DNA from: Bacteroidales bacterium UBA2861
GTDB taxonomy: Bacteria > Bacteroidota > Bacteroidia > Bacteroidales > UBA932
NCBI GenBank assembly: GCA_002350615.1
Contig: DEFD01000028.1
Span: 138,496-202,495 of the forward strand
Length of the DNA stretch: 64,000 nucleotides
Direction: 5' to 3'
Shown: positions 1 through 9,065 of the stretch, in pieces
How positions within the stretch are numbered: the first letter of the stretch is position 1
How the letters are laid out: each line of letters opens with the position of its first letter
Made by a program: the position numbers and the translations under genes
The notes under the pieces: model-generated
The model's database searches: none
Told to the model about the DNA's origin: nothing
What the model saw: the letters and a program-made list of their open reading frames with translations, nothing else

Positions 1-465
1 TGCCCGAGGATTTTCGCCAGTCTCGGCGAAGACAAGGCCCTCCATTTCGCATACCCTCTCGGCCTGCTGAACGTGAGCATCACTTTCGATGACGCGATAG
101 AAGTGCAGGGCATGAAGCTCTCAAGCGGTTCAAAGGGACTCTCCGGGCGCATGGGCGTCCTTCCTTCCGGCGAAACAGCCACGACTTCCGTGAGCCGGAC
201 GGAGATCTCCCTGGACTTCGGCGGCAGCGCGGTATCCAGCAAAGACGCCGACGGCGGCTTCACCTCTTTCCTCTTCGTGCTTCCTCCCGCTGAATATGCG
301 GCAGGAGAACTTTCACTCGAGATTACGACTGCCGAGGAGCTCATCCGCGTGCAGCTGCCTGCCATCGAGGTCAAACGGGTAGAAGGCAAGGATTTCGTCA
401 TCGCCAACACCGAGGTCGGAAGCGGCCTGCCTGGATTTGAAACAAAACCTGGAATTCTCGAATAA
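1..465 (+). CDS. C-terminal part of a surface protein, function unknown (partial)
   Basis: The reading frame is open from the first base of the window, so the true start lies upstream; an internal ATG at 73 need not be the start. About 154 codons are visible, ending in TAA at 463-465. The segment is rich in Ser, Thr, Gly and beta-prone residues (for example FTSFLFVLPPAEYAAGELSL), resembling the beta-sandwich tail of Bacteroidales surface lipoproteins of fimbrillin/BACON type. Only 2 bases separate it from the next lipoprotein, so it is the upstream member of the SusC/SusD operon. No catalytic motif is visible. Function is not assigned. Confidence 0.6.
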   Translation, partial: CPRIFASLGEDKALHFAYPLGLLNVSITFDDAIEVQGMKLSSGSKGLSGRMGVLPSGETATTSVSRTEISLDFGGSAVSSKDADGGFTSFLFVLPPAEYAAGELSLEITTAEELIRVQLPAIEVKRVEGKDFVIANTEVGSGLPGFETKPGILE

Positions 466-467
466 GT

Positions 468-1589
468 ATGAAAAAGTATATAGCAATAATATTGGGAATC
501 GCGCTTGCATGCTCCTGCACCGAGAAGACGGAAACGTCCAAGGCGGGGAAACGCGTGGGCGAGATTTACGTGACCGCCCTGCCGGGCGCCAAGACGGTGC
601 TCGTGAACCAGGACGGACTCTGGCGCGTACGCACTTCCGCGGACTGGATTTCGCTGGATGTGAACGGACGCGAGGGTCCCGGAGCCTTCACCATGTATTA
701 CGCTTCCAACGAATCGGATTTCGTGAACTCCAATCCCAGCCGCAGGGGCGCCGTCATCATCGAGTCCCTGAGGAACATGCGGGCCGATACCCTATGGCTG
801 CGTCAGCAGGGTGTGCCCGACGGAAAGGAATACTCCAGCAGCCCTCAGGACAGTTACATCGAATTCATCGACAGCAAACTCACCTCACTCACCGTGCGCT
901 TCGCCGATTTCGGTGAAGCGGGGGCGGAATCCGCCGCGGCAGTCAATCAGTGGATGAAAGGAGTGGATGTACTTTGCTGCAGCGGCAAGCTGCCCCTCTT
1001 TTTCGAACTCAACGAGCTTGACACCGAAGATGAGATAGACGGCCATGTGTGGGTAAATGGGGACGGCGAAGGCTATGCCATCTACGCATCGGGACACCCC
1101 GTGGAGTCCTTTAAATTCTTAAGCGAGCCCAATAGCTGTTCTGCCGTAATCGACGGCGTCAACGTCATGTATGCGGACTTCCTGTCCGACACCCTCGGTA
1201 CGGCCACTCTGCTGGAATACGCCAAGACAGTCCTCGCCCGGGGCTACGACAGGCCTGGGGCAGGTGCGAAATGGCTGATAGGAGGCCCCTTCTACTACTA
1301 CAGCGTAATGGAGACAGGTTATGCGGCAACCCCGTCATGGTATCCCGCCAACCCTTCGGACAACGCTTTCCTGCCTGACAGGCAGATGCAGGCCGCAGGC
1401 CTCGCGGACTGCGTGTGGATGGCCAACCGCGGCTACAACCCCACCTATACGGACGGGGACCGCAACTGGAGAGCGGACTATGTTTACGCATCTTCTTCGC
1501 TGTGGAATGCCGCCACCATGGTCAAGGTGCTTGACGCACCTGTCGCCGGAATGGCCCATAAGGCAATTGAAATAACCGTTAAATACTGA
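468..1589 (+). CDS. Lipoprotein with BACON-like domain, probable surface glycan-binding protein
   Basis: 373 residues. The N-terminus MKKYIAIILGIALACSC is a lipoprotein-type signal with Cys at 15 and 17. Residues about 45-120 look like a BACON domain: a WRVRTSADWISL stretch followed by beta strands and a short WLRQQG end. The rest (about 125-373) is not recognised; it has many aromatic residues and a YYYYS-type patch near residue 275. It lies 5 bases upstream of SusC and 2 bases after the preceding gene, so it is cotranscribed with the SusC/D pair. In such loci BACON lipoproteins commonly act as cell-surface glycan-binding partners; that role is inferred from context. Confidence 0.65.
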   Translation: MKKYIAIILGIALACSCTEKTETSKAGKRVGEIYVTALPGAKTVLVNQDGLWRVRTSADWISLDVNGREGPGAFTMYYASNESDFVNSNPSRRGAVIIESLRNMRADTLWLRQQGVPDGKEYSSSPQDSYIEFIDSKLTSLTVRFADFGEAGAESAAAVNQWMKGVDVLCCSGKLPLFFELNELDTEDEIDGHVWVNGDGEGYAIYASGHPVESFKFLSEPNSCSAVIDGVNVMYADFLSDTLGTATLLEYAKTVLARGYDRPGAGAKWLIGGPFYYYSVMETGYAATPSWYPANPSDNAFLPDRQMQAAGLADCVWMANRGYNPTYTDGDRNWRADYVYASSSLWNAATMVKVLDAPVAGMAHKAIEITVKY

Positions 1590-1594
1590 CGGAT

Positions 1595-4500
1595 ATGAAG
1601 AAATTGAGAATACTCACCCTCGTTTTCTGCCTGCTGGCGCCAGTGGCGCTGATGGCGCAGAATATAAAAGTGACAGGTATCGTGACCGATGAAAGCGGCC
1701 AACCCATCATCTCCGCCGGGGTTCTGGACAAGACCAATCCCAAGAACGGAGTCGTAACCGACATGAACGGACGGTACAATATAACGGTTTCCCCGGATGC
1801 AATCCTGGAATTCTCCTTCCTGAGCTACGCCACCCAGCTCATCAACGTGCAGGGGCGCAGCACGCTGGACGTACAGCTCCAGCCGGAAGCCACCCAGCTT
1901 GAGAGCGCCGTGGCCGTGGGTTACGGCACTTCCCGCAAGGGCGACCTCACCGGCGCGGTGGCGGTCGTGGCGGTGGAAGACCTTCAGGAAACGCCAACCA
2001 CTTCCATAGCCCAGGCCCTCCAGGGCCGTATCGCCGGAGCGGAAATCATGTCCGGAAGCGGCGAACCCGGCGAGAGCACCAGCATCCAGATCCGCGGTTC
2101 GCGTTCCATCTCGGCGGGCAACAACCCTCTGATAGTGGTGGACGGCGTGCAGGATGCCGTGAGCAGCCTGGACGAGCTCAACCCTTCGGATATCGTGGCA
2201 ATTTCCGTGCTGAAGGACGTAAGCTCCACCGCAATCTACGGTAGCCGCGGAGCAAACGGCGTCATCCTGGTGACGACCGACCAGAAGCAGGACAAGAACG
2301 CCAATTACAAGGTGACCATCAAGAGTACGACGGGTTTCTCGCACATCGCCGGCAAGCTCGACCTCATGAATGGTGAGGAATATGCCACATGGTACAATAT
2401 GATCCGCCTCGCCAACTCGAGTTCCGTCGCCACCACTCCCCAGGGGCCCAATTCGGCCTACCCCTACTGGGATCCCACCCTGGTGGGAAAAGGCACGGAC
2501 TGGATCGACGTGCTCAGTCAATGGGGTATCTACGACAACCAGTACGTATCCATATCGGGAGGCACCAAGAACACCCACATCACCGCCACCGCAGGCTACA
2601 ACTACAACCGCGGCATAGTGATTGGGCAGGATTTCTCCCGCTACACCGCAAGGTTCAACATGGACAGCAAGCTCAACAAATACATCACCCTGGGCCTGCG
2701 TTTCAACATACTGTACTGGGACACGAACCGTACCAGCGCCAAGGTGCAGGGCACTGACAGCAGCGCCGCCATTTTCATCTCCCCCGTTCTCGACAAGGAC
2801 AGCATCTGGAACAAATATGCCTTCGACGACGAGCAGGGCGTGATTTTCAACAACCCCTACCTGCTTGCCACCAAGGTGACCAACAGGGCGGACAAATGGA
2901 ACCTGAACCTGGTTCCCTGGGTACGCATCAACCTGAGCAAGCGGCTCACCCTCAATTCCAATTTCTCCTTCACCAGGCAGAACGACCTCTCCTATTATTA
3001 CTCCCCTTCCACCATGCCGGTGGCACAGGCGAGGCATCAGGGAGGTACGGCGAGCCGCAGCGTTTACGACGAGCAGAAATTCCTGAGCGAAACCACCCTG
3101 AACTACAAGCGTACCTTCTCCAGGCATCATAACCTGGAGGCCCTCGGAGGGTTCACCGCCAGCAAGACGGTACGGGACAACAGCAATATCCAGGGTACCG
3201 GTTATGTGAACGACAAGGCCATGCACTACAACATGACCGGCATCTACAACAGCCAGAACTATTCATCCTCGTCCTACAACATCATAAAGACCAGCATGTC
3301 GGTGCTGGGGAGGGTGAATTACAATTACCGCCGCCGCTATTACCTCACCCTCACGGCGAGGGCCGACGGCGCTTCCAACTTCAGCGAGAACAACAAATGG
3401 GGATTCTTCCCCGCCGCAGCCTTCCGCTGGAGCATCATGAACGAGCCCTGGATGAAGAAAAGCTACTGGCTCAACGACCTATCGCTGCGCGTGAGCGCCG
3501 GGCGGAGCGGCAACGACGCCATCTCCAGCTATCTGTCGATGGCCACCATCTCCAACAACAAGAGTTCCTGGCTCTTCGACGGCAAATCCCTGCTCGTCAC
3601 GATGCCGGAGCATCTTGCCAACAGCAATCTTACCTGGGAGACCACCGATGCCTTCAACGTAGGTATCAACTTCTCCGGATGGAGATCGAGGGTGGACGTG
3701 GAACTTGACGCCTATATGTCCAAAACCCACAACCTGCTGCTGAGCGTGCGCGAGTCCCAGGTGACGGGTTACAACAGCTACTTCAACAATCTCGGCGAGA
3801 CCCGCAACATAGGCGCCGAACTCACCATCAACACCAAGAACATCCGTAGCAAGGCATTCAGCTGGAACAGTTCCTTCACCATTTCGCACAACCGGCAGAA
3901 AGTGGTGGATTCCGGAGCGGGCGACGAGGTGGTGCCCACCTATATGAACCCCCGCAACAGCACCCAATACCTTTACGGCTACCGCACGGGCTATCCCGTG
4001 AACGCCCTCTGGGGATATCAGTACGCGGGAGTGTGGCACAACCGTGAGGAAATCGAGCGCAACGAGATTACCCACACCTATGTTTCCACCATCGCGGACG
4101 GCTCCAACGGTTCCAACGAAGGTCGCAGCCGCTACGTGGACGTAAACGGCGACGGCCTCCTGGACCAGAACGACATAGTCTATCTGGGGAATTCGGACCC
4201 CGTCCTCTACGGAGGTTTCCAGAACGACTTCAAATTCTGGGGCAAACTCAACCTGAACGTTTACTGGGCCTACTCCATAGGCGGTCACATCTACAATCTT
4301 TCCGAGCTCTGGCTCGGCTCATCGGCCACCAGCTGGAACAAGTACAAGTATGTGCTGGACGCCTGGCATCCTGTCCGCAACCCCATGTCCGACCAGCCGA
4401 AACCGGGTTGGGACGACAACGTGGGCTCCGACAAGCAGATCCACGACGCCTCATACCTGCGCCTGAAATCCGTAACCCTCAGCTACACTGTGCTGCTGAG

Positions 4501-4681
4501 CAAATGGAGCAAGATTTTCAAGACCCTGAACATCGGCGTGACCGGAGAGAATCTCTGGCTGTGGAAGAAGTACAACGGATTCGATCCGGATGTATCCACA
4601 AGCTCTACCGTAAGGCGTCTGGACAACGGTTCGTTCCCGCGTCCGCGCACCTATACACTTAACCTGCAACTGAATTTCTAA
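1595..4681 (+). CDS. SusC/RagA-family TonB-dependent outer-membrane transporter
   Basis: 1028 residues. The signal peptide ends at about residue 22 (MAQ). Residues about 24-110 are the carboxypeptidase-regulatory-like domain (KVTGIVTDESGQPI, TDMNGRY). A TonB-box-like VAVGYGT segment follows near 106, then the plug domain (QALQGRIAGAE, IQIRGSRSI, LIVVDGVQD, IYGSRGANGVILVTT). The remainder is the 22-strand barrel ending in Phe (LNLQLNF), typical of outer-membrane proteins. Its length is normal for the family. It imports oligosaccharides across the outer membrane with TonB energy, with the SusD lipoprotein 12 bases downstream as its lid. No frameshift or truncation is visible. Substrate is unknown; the neighbouring propeller enzymes suggest a decorated glycan. 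Confidence 0.95.
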   Translation: MKKLRILTLVFCLLAPVALMAQNIKVTGIVTDESGQPIISAGVLDKTNPKNGVVTDMNGRYNITVSPDAILEFSFLSYATQLINVQGRSTLDVQLQPEATQLESAVAVGYGTSRKGDLTGAVAVVAVEDLQETPTTSIAQALQGRIAGAEIMSGSGEPGESTSIQIRGSRSISAGNNPLIVVDGVQDAVSSLDELNPSDIVAISVLKDVSSTAIYGSRGANGVILVTTDQKQDKNANYKVTIKSTTGFSHIAGKLDLMNGEEYATWYNMIRLANSSSVATTPQGPNSAYPYWDPTLVGKGTDWIDVLSQWGIYDNQYVSISGGTKNTHITATAGYNYNRGIVIGQDFSRYTARFNMDSKLNKYITLGLRFNILYWDTNRTSAKVQGTDSSAAIFISPVLDKDSIWNKYAFDDEQGVIFNNPYLLATKVTNRADKWNLNLVPWVRINLSKRLTLNSNFSFTRQNDLSYYYSPSTMPVAQARHQGGTASRSVYDEQKFLSETTLNYKRTFSRHHNLEALGGFTASKTVRDNSNIQGTGYVNDKAMHYNMTGIYNSQNYSSSSYNIIKTSMSVLGRVNYNYRRRYYLTLTARADGASNFSENNKWGFFPAAAFRWSIMNEPWMKKSYWLNDLSLRVSAGRSGNDAISSYLSMATISNNKSSWLFDGKSLLVTMPEHLANSNLTWETTDAFNVGINFSGWRSRVDVELDAYMSKTHNLLLSVRESQVTGYNSYFNNLGETRNIGAELTINTKNIRSKAFSWNSSFTISHNRQKVVDSGAGDEVVPTYMNPRNSTQYLYGYRTGYPVNALWGYQYAGVWHNREEIERNEITHTYVSTIADGSNGSNEGRSRYVDVNGDGLLDQNDIVYLGNSDPVLYGGFQNDFKFWGKLNLNVYWAYSIGGHIYNLSELWLGSSATSWNKYKYVLDAWHPVRNPMSDQPKPGWDDNVGSDKQIHDASYLRLKSVTLSYTVLLSKWSKIFKTLNIGVTGENLWLWKKYNGFDPDVSTSSTVRRLDNGSFPRPRTYTLNLQLNF

Positions 4682-4693
4682 GGAGGACCGGAT

Positions 4694-6406
4694 ATGAAAA
4701 AGTTTTTTGCAATTCTTTTGATTTCGCTCCTTGCAGCCGGGTGCACCCTGCATGAACAGCTTACGAGCTACACCCGCAGCGACGACTTCTACACCAATGC
4801 GGCCCAGTGCCGAAGCGGCATCAACGCCTGCTACAACCTGATACGCAGCCAGCTCGGCGGCAACGGCTTCTGGATGGCAACCGAAGCCACCACCGACCTC
4901 ATGTACCTGAACATGTCCACCATGTACAACGCTACGCTGCGCATCTCTCCGTCGGCTCCGGGCATCGCCACCACCATCTGGCAATACAGCTACAGGGGGG
5001 TGATGCGAGCCAATTCCATCCTCGCAGCCATCGACAAGGCTGTGGAAAAAGGCAATATTGAAGAGAAGGAAGGCCTGCAGCTGAAAGGCGAGGCGGTGGT
5101 GCTGAGGGCATTCTTCTATTATCTTCTCACCTGCACTTTCGGGGACGTGCCGTTCTACACCGACGTGGTGACGGAGCATAACCGCAAGCAGATTGCAAGC
5201 CTGCCGCGAATGAGCGCGAACGACACCCGCGACTACCTCATCGAAGAACTCAAACATTACCTCTACCCCGCAAGCGAAGGCGGTCTGGAGGCCCTGGAAC
5301 TCAAACGTTCCTACGACGGAGTTTTCGAAAACCGCATGGATGCGGCCATCGGCCTGATGCTGGCCGGCAAGTTCTGCCTCTGGAACGAGCGCTGGGACGA
5401 TGCGGTGGACGTGCTCGGACATCTTGAAGATATCTACGGGCACTATGCCGACAACCCCGAGCAGTTCGCCATCGACTATCCCATCACGGACGTTCCCTTC
5501 AGCCGCAAGTTCGTCCCGGAATCCATTCTGGAGATAGAGAACAAGGTTGAAGAATACGGCGTGCAGCTTTCGGGAGGCCTGGCAATGTACACCACACCTT
5601 CCAAGACCAACAACAACACCGTGACCATTACGGAAGGCGACGAAGAGCAGGAATACGTGATGACGGACGTTTTCTGCGGCATCACCATCCCCGAACTGGG
5701 CACGCAGTGCCGCATAGCCACTTCGGTGCGGCCCACCACATATTATTTCGAAACCGTACTCTCCTATGACTCCCCCGACATCAGGAGCGGAGAGTATTCC
5801 AACGGGGCCACCGAGGCCAGGCAGGGCAGCGGCAACCTCGCATGGAGGTGGAGCGGATGGGCTCCCGACGATGGTGAGCGAAAACCCGAGAACCGTGCTG
5901 TTTACTGGTTCAAGAGCGGCTCGGGTTCGGGCGCCGGCACCTTGTCCGCCATCAACCGTCCCTGGCTCGGCAACAAGTTCTGGTGCAACAACATGTACTA
6001 CACCATGGACAGCAACAACTACAAGTTCTTCCGCTTCGCCGACGCGGAACTCATGCTGGCGGAAGCCCATCTGAGGGCAGGCCGTCAGGCCGAGGCCACC
6101 AAGTACCTGAATATCACAAGGGTACGTGCAAAGCTGAACAAGCTCACTCCCGCCGCCATGGGCGGAAACGAGGAAGCTCTCATGGAAGAGATCAGACTCG
6201 AAAGGGCGCGCGAACTGCTGGGAGAATTTCAGCGCAAGTTCGACCTCGTGCGCTGGGGAATCTGGTACGAGAGGACAGTGCAGTACAACGACGGCATGTA
6301 TCTCCCGGACTACATCCAGCCCTATCACCGCTATCTTCCCATCCCTGCGGAGCAGATCACCTACTCCCACGGAGCGTTGGACAACAATGAATACACCAAT
6401 AATTAA
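4694..6406 (+). CDS. SusD/RagB-family outer-membrane glycan-binding lipoprotein
   Basis: 570 residues. The lipobox LLAAG-C17 marks a lipoprotein. The N-terminal half has the helical SusD/TPR-like pattern (YTNAAQCRSGINACYNLIR, KGEAVVLRAFFYYLLTCTFGDVPF). The C-terminal part contains the usual FADAELMLAEAHLRAG and ERARELLGEFQRKFDLVRWG segments and ends with YLPIPAEQI, all characteristic of SusD. It sits on the outer face of the SusC barrel and captures glycan. It follows SusC by 12 bases and precedes a BACON lipoprotein by 6 bases. Length and motif order are normal. Confidence 0.95.
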   Translation: MKKFFAILLISLLAAGCTLHEQLTSYTRSDDFYTNAAQCRSGINACYNLIRSQLGGNGFWMATEATTDLMYLNMSTMYNATLRISPSAPGIATTIWQYSYRGVMRANSILAAIDKAVEKGNIEEKEGLQLKGEAVVLRAFFYYLLTCTFGDVPFYTDVVTEHNRKQIASLPRMSANDTRDYLIEELKHYLYPASEGGLEALELKRSYDGVFENRMDAAIGLMLAGKFCLWNERWDDAVDVLGHLEDIYGHYADNPEQFAIDYPITDVPFSRKFVPESILEIENKVEEYGVQLSGGLAMYTTPSKTNNNTVTITEGDEEQEYVMTDVFCGITIPELGTQCRIATSVRPTTYYFETVLSYDSPDIRSGEYSNGATEARQGSGNLAWRWSGWAPDDGERKPENRAVYWFKSGSGSGAGTLSAINRPWLGNKFWCNNMYYTMDSNNYKFFRFADAELMLAEAHLRAGRQAEATKYLNITRVRAKLNKLTPAAMGGNEEALMEEIRLERARELLGEFQRKFDLVRWGIWYERTVQYNDGMYLPDYIQPYHRYLPIPAEQITYSHGALDNNEYTNN

Positions 6407-6412
6407 ACGGCC

Positions 6413-6823
6413 ATGAAAAAGTTACTCTGCATATTGTTTGCCTGCGCGGCACTCGCTTCCTGCACCAAGGAATGGAAATTCAGCGAGGACATGGCCGTGA
6501 ACAGCACCCGCATAAACATCCCGCAGCTCTCTCCCCAGGATCCCGAGGATCCCGACAAGCAGGCCATCGGCTTCGTGATAAGCGTATTTTCCGGCACCGA
6601 CTGGAAAGTGAGCGTGACCAACGGCAGCGACTGGCTCCGCCCCAAGGAAAAGAAGGGAGAGGGCATAGGACATGTTCATTTCTATTTCGATGACAACCTG
6701 GACAATCCCGCCAGGATTGCTAAAGTGCAATTCAAGGCGTCGAGCGGCAAGAGCGTGGTGGTGAACGTGGTTCAGGACGGAAATTCCGAAAAAGCTTCGT
6801 CCATTTCAGATTATCTACTGTAA
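6413..6823 (+). CDS. Small BACON-domain lipoprotein
   Basis: 136 residues with lipobox ALAS-C17. Residues about 35-125 form one BACON-like domain, with the typical central WKVSVTNGSDWLRP strand pair and a final VVNVVQDG strand. There is no room for another domain, so it is probably an accessory surface or mucin/glycan-binding lipoprotein of the SusC/D complex. It starts 6 bases after SusD and ends just before the larger lipoprotein. Binding specificity cannot be told. Confidence 0.7.
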   Translation: MKKLLCILFACAALASCTKEWKFSEDMAVNSTRINIPQLSPQDPEDPDKQAIGFVISVFSGTDWKVSVTNGSDWLRPKEKKGEGIGHVHFYFDDNLDNPARIAKVQFKASSGKSVVVNVVQDGNSEKASSISDYLL

Positions 6824-6834
6824 ATCGATTGATT

Positions 6835-9063
6835 ATGAAGAGATTTCTATATTTTTCCGCAGCCCTTCTCGCGATTGCAGCCTGCAATTGGAAAGACGAG
6901 ATGGTGGAAGCCGAAGAACTGGGTGCCGTCAAGACGGACTTCTCCGTAGACTGCACGGCGGGAAGCCTGACCCTGGAGGTCTATTCGGACGGTGATTTCA
7001 CCGCCACCCTGCCGGCGGACGCCTCATGGCTCAAGTTCCAGGGGCAGGACGGGCGTATCTTCCACGGCAACGGCGACATCGAGATAGCCGTCGAATACGA
7101 CATCAACCGCGGTGTCCAGAGGAATGCGGTGATTTCGCTCAGGCGCGGCCGCAAGAGCCAGGACATAAGCATCAGCCAGAAAGGCATACTCTCCGCAGGC
7201 ATCGAGTTCGAGAACCGCAGCATAACCGTGGATGCGGCGGAAGGCAGCTGCGCAGTGAAGCTCATCACCCTCTGCAAAGATTCCGACCTTGACATAGAGC
7301 TTGTTTATGAAGGTTCCGGAGGCTGGATAGATGCCGTGCAGAAAACCAACAACTACCTCAGCTTCAACGTTATAGCCAATAGTTCTACGGCACGCCGCTA
7401 TGCCACGCTGAGAGTGACCGGCAAGAGCGATCCCTCCCTTTCCGACGCACTCGTAATCTGCCAGCTCGGGGCGGGAACAGAGCTTCAGGCCCTCAGTTTC
7501 GAGGAACTCAAGTCTCTCGCCAAAGCCGACGGGGAGAATACAATCCTCGGAGACTACACTCTTGAGGGCATAGTTTCCGGAGACAACCTTTCCGGGAACG
7601 GCGGTCCCAACCTCAACCTCTCCGCCTCCCTGCAGGACAATACCCTCGCCGCTCGCACCGTCTATCTTCAGGCAGCCGACGGCAGCACCGGAGTGAAGCT
7701 CGTATTCGACAGCGCGTCGGACAACACCCTGCGCCGCTACGACCATGTGAAGATCCTGCTGGATTCCCTTACCCTGATGAAGCACAGTTCCCCCGAATTC
7801 TACGACATCACCGGACTCGGGGCCAAGTCGGTCCTGGAATCGGCCGCAGGCAATGCCTACGACATCGTTGCGAAAGAAAAATATATAGAGGAACTTACGG
7901 ACGAGGACATCTACAGTTTCGTCACCCTTAAGGACTGCGAGATTCCTATCCGCAAAGGGCCCTTCGTGCCGATCGACACCCGTCATATCTATGTGATAAA
8001 CAGCTACCCCATGCCCGTACGCGACATCCGCGGAGGTTCGCTCCATCTGATGACCAACCTCAGCGCCGCCTGGCAGAGGGACGGGCTCGGGCTTCCCGAG
8101 GGCTCGGGCGACATTTCCGGAGTCATCGTTCATGAAACCTGCGACAATTTCGAATGGGACAACGCCAAGGTCATGGCGAAACAGGCCGAAGGCATGTCCC
8201 CGGAATACATCACCGGCGTGGGCGAAATCGGGAATTACCAGATACGGCCTTTCCGCAAGGACGAAATAGCCCTTGCGACAGATTTCCAGGATGGTTTCTC
8301 GGAACTCCTCATGGAAATCCGATACAGCAACAAGAGCTTCGACAACCTGGTGAAGAACACCGTGGGCAATGTCATCTACTCCACCTACCCGGCTGTGGAA
8401 TCGCCCGCATCGGCAGGCGCCGTGAACGGCGTGCTGGAGGTATATGAAGGCTCGAGCGCCAAATCTGTCGGCCTGTACAGGGACTGGACACATCTGGGCC
8501 CCGTGAATGACAGGTGGGAGATGTCAACACCTTCCGACGGCAACGGAGTTTACGACTACTACGGAAGCAGCGCCCACTGGCAGATTTCCTCAGCTGCCGT
8601 ATATGGACTCATCATCGACGACAACGGCTCTTCCTGGTACTGCAGCGGCTGGAACACCAACAAATACTGGAGGGCGAGTTTCAGCACCGAGGGCCTCACC
8701 CAGGCCAACTTCCCGCTGTCGGTCCAGTTCGGTGCGGCGCAGGGCCTCGGGCGTGTGGTCGGTGCACCCCGCTACTGGGTTGCCGAATACTCCCTCAACG
8801 GAAGCGGCTGGACAGAATTCGGCAGATACACCGTTCCTGACTTCCCCATCCTTTCCAACCGGAAGGCATGGCAGTGCCCCGGTCCCAAGTACGTCACCCT
8901 CAATCTGCCCGAAAACAACGCCCTGCTCGGCAAGGCCAAGATATATGTGCGCCTGAGACCCTCCGTGGACAAGGCGGGCACGCCCTCAAGCTACGACGGC
9001 GGCACGATTGATACCGGCCAGCCAAGCCAGCTGAATTATTTTGCGATACGATACAACAAGTAA
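6835..9063 (+). CDS. BACON/DUF5689 multidomain lipoprotein, putative surface glycan-binding protein
   Basis: 742 residues from the ATG at 6835; a TTG two codons upstream could extend it but the ATG gives a clean lipoprotein signal (AIAA-C17). Residues about 30-115 and 120-215 look like two BACON modules. About 220-480 match DUF5689 in type (LSFEELKSLAKADGENTILG, LEGIVSGD, VTLKDCEIPIR). The C-terminal 250 residues are a probable jelly-roll domain rich in Trp and Tyr. The architecture is that of the large surface glycan-binding proteins coded next to SusD. It is followed after 2 bases by the propeller enzyme. Ligand unknown. Confidence 0.7.
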   Translation: MKRFLYFSAALLAIAACNWKDEMVEAEELGAVKTDFSVDCTAGSLTLEVYSDGDFTATLPADASWLKFQGQDGRIFHGNGDIEIAVEYDINRGVQRNAVISLRRGRKSQDISISQKGILSAGIEFENRSITVDAAEGSCAVKLITLCKDSDLDIELVYEGSGGWIDAVQKTNNYLSFNVIANSSTARRYATLRVTGKSDPSLSDALVICQLGAGTELQALSFEELKSLAKADGENTILGDYTLEGIVSGDNLSGNGGPNLNLSASLQDNTLAARTVYLQAADGSTGVKLVFDSASDNTLRRYDHVKILLDSLTLMKHSSPEFYDITGLGAKSVLESAAGNAYDIVAKEKYIEELTDEDIYSFVTLKDCEIPIRKGPFVPIDTRHIYVINSYPMPVRDIRGGSLHLMTNLSAAWQRDGLGLPEGSGDISGVIVHETCDNFEWDNAKVMAKQAEGMSPEYITGVGEIGNYQIRPFRKDEIALATDFQDGFSELLMEIRYSNKSFDNLVKNTVGNVIYSTYPAVESPASAGAVNGVLEVYEGSSAKSVGLYRDWTHLGPVNDRWEMSTPSDGNGVYDYYGSSAHWQISSAAVYGLIIDDNGSSWYCSGWNTNKYWRASFSTEGLTQANFPLSVQFGAAQGLGRVVGAPRYWVAEYSLNGSGWTEFGRYTVPDFPILSNRKAWQCPGPKYVTLNLPENNALLGKAKIYVRLRPSVDKAGTPSSYDGGTIDTGQPSQLNYFAIRYNK

Positions 9064-9065
9064 AA

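Noticed and set aside
1484..3226. Long open frame on the minus strand across the SusC gene (580 codons), and similar ones at 9108-11966, 19669-21549 and 44551-47367
   Set aside because: They are antisense shadows of well-supported genes; high GC leaves few stops on the opposite strand. Their products have low-complexity compositions and no motifs.
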